This document shows, piece by piece, positions 42,715-44,732 of a stretch of 44,732 nucleotides of DNA. Within the stretch, counting starts at the first letter, position 1, and each line of letters starts with the position of its first letter. The notes under the pieces are model-generated. The model worked only from the letters and a program-made list of their open reading frames with translations, was not told the DNA's origin and searched no databases. Source of the stretch: Mucidula mucida (lineage: Eukaryota > Basidiomycota > Agaricomycetes > Agaricales > Physalacriaceae); the NCBI GenBank assembly GCA_015501055.1, contig JADNYV010000283.1, positions 1 through 44,732 on the forward strand, read 5' to 3'. Both the position numbers and the translations under genes were made by a program.

Positions 42715-44732
42715 TCACTGAAGCGTCGCCGTCGCTTGCCCACCAGAAAAGGGAATAATAACCGCCCCAGCATTAACAGTATGCGTTCCGGTCACCGCCA
42801 ACGTACCTACACCTCCATATCCACTAACCGTCTGCTTCACAACCAACCGCGCATTCGCCGCCGCAGCCCCTTGACCCACTGCGCTCGCCATCGTGACCGT
42901 AACATGATGATTCGTCGGGTTATACGCCACATGCGTGAACGCGCCCGCGTCCAACGACAACAGCGTCGCAATCGGCGCAATGAACACCCGCCTCCTCCCA
43001 GTATCCAACACGTCCACCTCGATCGTCGTCCCCGTAGACACGACGTTTCCGCCAAACGCCTGCCACCCAAAGTCCGGGTGGTTGACGATGTACGTCCCGA
43101 TGCCCATAGAATGGCCAGAGAAGTTCGGTCCGTAATCACCGGAGTAGCCGTCCCACTTCATTGTGTCTGGGAAGGAGTGGAAGGAAGCGGAGGCGAAGCC
43201 ACCTTCGTCTATGTTGGATGTTGGCCCGGAAAGACCGCCATATGCGAGACGTAAGAGGAAGTAGTTGTCTGGGTCTCTTTGGAATGCGTCGATGAGAGGG
43301 AGGGCGTTGAGGCCGGAACCGTAGTGGTGGATCATACGCTCGTATCGCATGAGCTTGCCTCCATAGATGTTATCCCTATGACCGAGTCAATCTAAAAGCG
43401 TGGGCGAAAGCTGCCGCCTCACCAGTACCGCCTTGCATTTCCGTTATATCCCCAATGCGGGATCAGAGGCTGATACGCGATGATAGAGTTCAAGGTGTTC
43501 ATAGCCGTCTTCGTATCATTGAAATATACACTCCATACGTAGACACCTTCTTGGCCAGTCGAATCCCAAGCCATCTCCGATCCGAACCTAGGAAAAGTCG
43601 TCTCAAATGGAGACAAAGTCGAAGGATGCCGAATACTCACGGATATTGCTGCGTAGTCCACCTAGCCTGCCTCGCCTTCATCCTACTTTCAACCAAACTC
43701 GCTTCATCTGCCCAATCCGATCCTTCTCGAACCAAATCCTCCAACAAAAACTTGATCACTGTCTCACCCATCAACCCATCATCAGCATATCCAACGGAAC
43801 CGCTGGTCATGGCGCTAACAGTGGTAACCGCATGGCTCAGATACCAGTCCCAAGTGTGTACCGTGACGAGAGCGGGGTAGTTACGTGCGACGCGGTACAA
43901 AGCCCAATGCGCCGCAGCGACGTGTACATAGTCGTACGCGCGTCCTGTGTTATAGGAATCGGCTTGATTCCAAGACCACCAATTGCCCCAATCGATTGAC
44001 GATGGGTACGTGTATCCGGGAACTAGAGCGGGCTGATAGTAAAATACAGACTGACATTGTCTGAGCATCAGAAACAAGACCTCCTGCTATATGAATCACA
44101 AACCTTCTTTACAGTCCCTGCAGAACATATTAGCATTCATAGTTACAGAAAATAGAGAAATAGGACCAACCATCAGTATTCTGTAACGTTCCCCAGACCG
44201 TGCTGTTTATAAACTGCTCCAACTTGGCCACTTCCGCCGCACGGGGCTGCAGGTACTCCTTCATCACCGCCGCCAACCACGATCCTGCGCCCCCCTCGTC
44301 ACTAAGCCCCGCTATCCACACCCGGGGATCGTTCAAGACCATCGCGTTCACCTCGCGATCATAGCTGATTACCGAGGGCGCTCTTCCGAATGGATCGTTT
44401 TCATTATCGTACCACTGCGAGGTAGTCAGGAAATTGCCAAGGTCGGAGATACTAGTGACGGCGGCATGAGTAATGAAGTAACTGATTGTTTGGAGTGTTC
44501 CGTCTTGATACGTGATGGAAAGACGCGCTCGACCGAAAGCGTGCGCAGTCAAGTCATAACCGGTCCAAGACGCGCTGTCGCTGTTCGTGATCCAGGTCAA
44601 AGCACCACTAGGGGTGACGGATATCGACTGGACTGCTGAAGCGTAGCGCAGGAATAGTTTGCCTGTTTGATCTGCGGGAAGGATGTATCCGGGAACGCCA
44701 GCAGCGACAGGATGGCCCGCATCGATGAGTGT
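42715..44732 (-). CDS. DUF5695-like protein, putative secreted glycoside hydrolase-like (3' part)
   Basis: The 5' end is beyond the window. Exons: >44732 to 44174, a 14-nt exon 44117-44104, about 44052-43640, about 43611-43433, and about 43382-42715; all GT-AG. Reading: DPFGRAPSVISYDREV ... then TVKK (micro-exon) then SVFYYQPALVPGYTYP, IDWGNWWSWNQADSYN, FGSEMAWDSTGQEGVY, PHWGYNGNARRYWDNIYGGK, MIHHYGSGLNALPLIDAF, YGGLSGPTSNIDEGG, DGYSGDYGPNFSGH. The Trp/Tyr/Gly-rich blocks with HWGYNGNARRYW and HHYGSGLN resemble the DUF5695 family, thought to have an (alpha/alpha)6-type fold. I infer carbohydrate activity from that resemblance only. The last ~80 residues are a beta-rich, Val/Thr/Gly-rich tail. 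Confidence 0.7.

Noticed and set aside
1..44732. CRISPR arrays, bacterial operons, tRNA and rRNA genes
   Set aside because: The window is fungal nuclear DNA; I saw no regularly spaced repeats and no convincing tRNA B-box with a foldable cloverleaf.

Overview
The window looks like nuclear DNA of an agaricomycete basidiomycete (mushroom or polypore). Genes carry many short GT-AG introns of about 45-65 bp, there is a basidiomycete-type multi-exon laccase gene, a Ty1/copia and a chromodomain Ty3/gypsy element are present, and there is a local expansion of the fungal multipass membrane family I identify as DUF6535. I cannot name the species.

Layout. 1-4290: a decayed copia element on the minus strand, cut by the left window edge. 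Its 216-bp 5' LTR (4075-4290) ends precisely inside a plus-strand DUF6535 gene, whose C-terminal two thirds (4291-6680) is still open. 7588-7760 is a short relic of a second plus-strand copy. 8197-11300 is an apparently intact minus-strand copy of 984 aa. 12814-20716 is an island of ordinary genes: a SIRT5-type sirtuin, an ERG25-type sterol C-4 methyl oxidase, a laccase with three frame breaks, and an RCC1 (Ran exchange factor) gene. 21135-27894 is a full-length chromovirus with a 5-bp target duplication and 527-bp LTRs that differ at three bases. Its 5' LTR was later hit by a 244-bp MITE, and a second copy of that MITE lies at 28094-28337. The chromovirus sits inside the tail of another decayed DUF6535 copy (28340-28960, minus). 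29649-40121 holds three more long DUF6535 genes, head to tail on the minus strand. The right end has a small unknown ORF, an F-box gene with one frame break, and the 3' part of a DUF5695-like secreted hydrolase candidate that runs off the window.

How it fits together. The main theme is birth and decay of one paralogous family. There are four intact-looking copies and at least three remnants in 36 kb, in two subfamilies and two orientations. Where exons 1-3 can be modelled they have identical intron phases and an identical 158-nt second exon. Mobile elements have broken two of the copies. The proteins appear to have four membrane segments followed by a roughly 650-residue soluble region. The three right-hand copies add a His/Cys-rich first exon and share a TATA-containing promoter block. 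Their function cannot be read from the sequence; a surface or self/non-self role is only a hypothesis. All exon models here were made by eye from splice motifs and paralog or family similarity recalled from knowledge; no searches were run.
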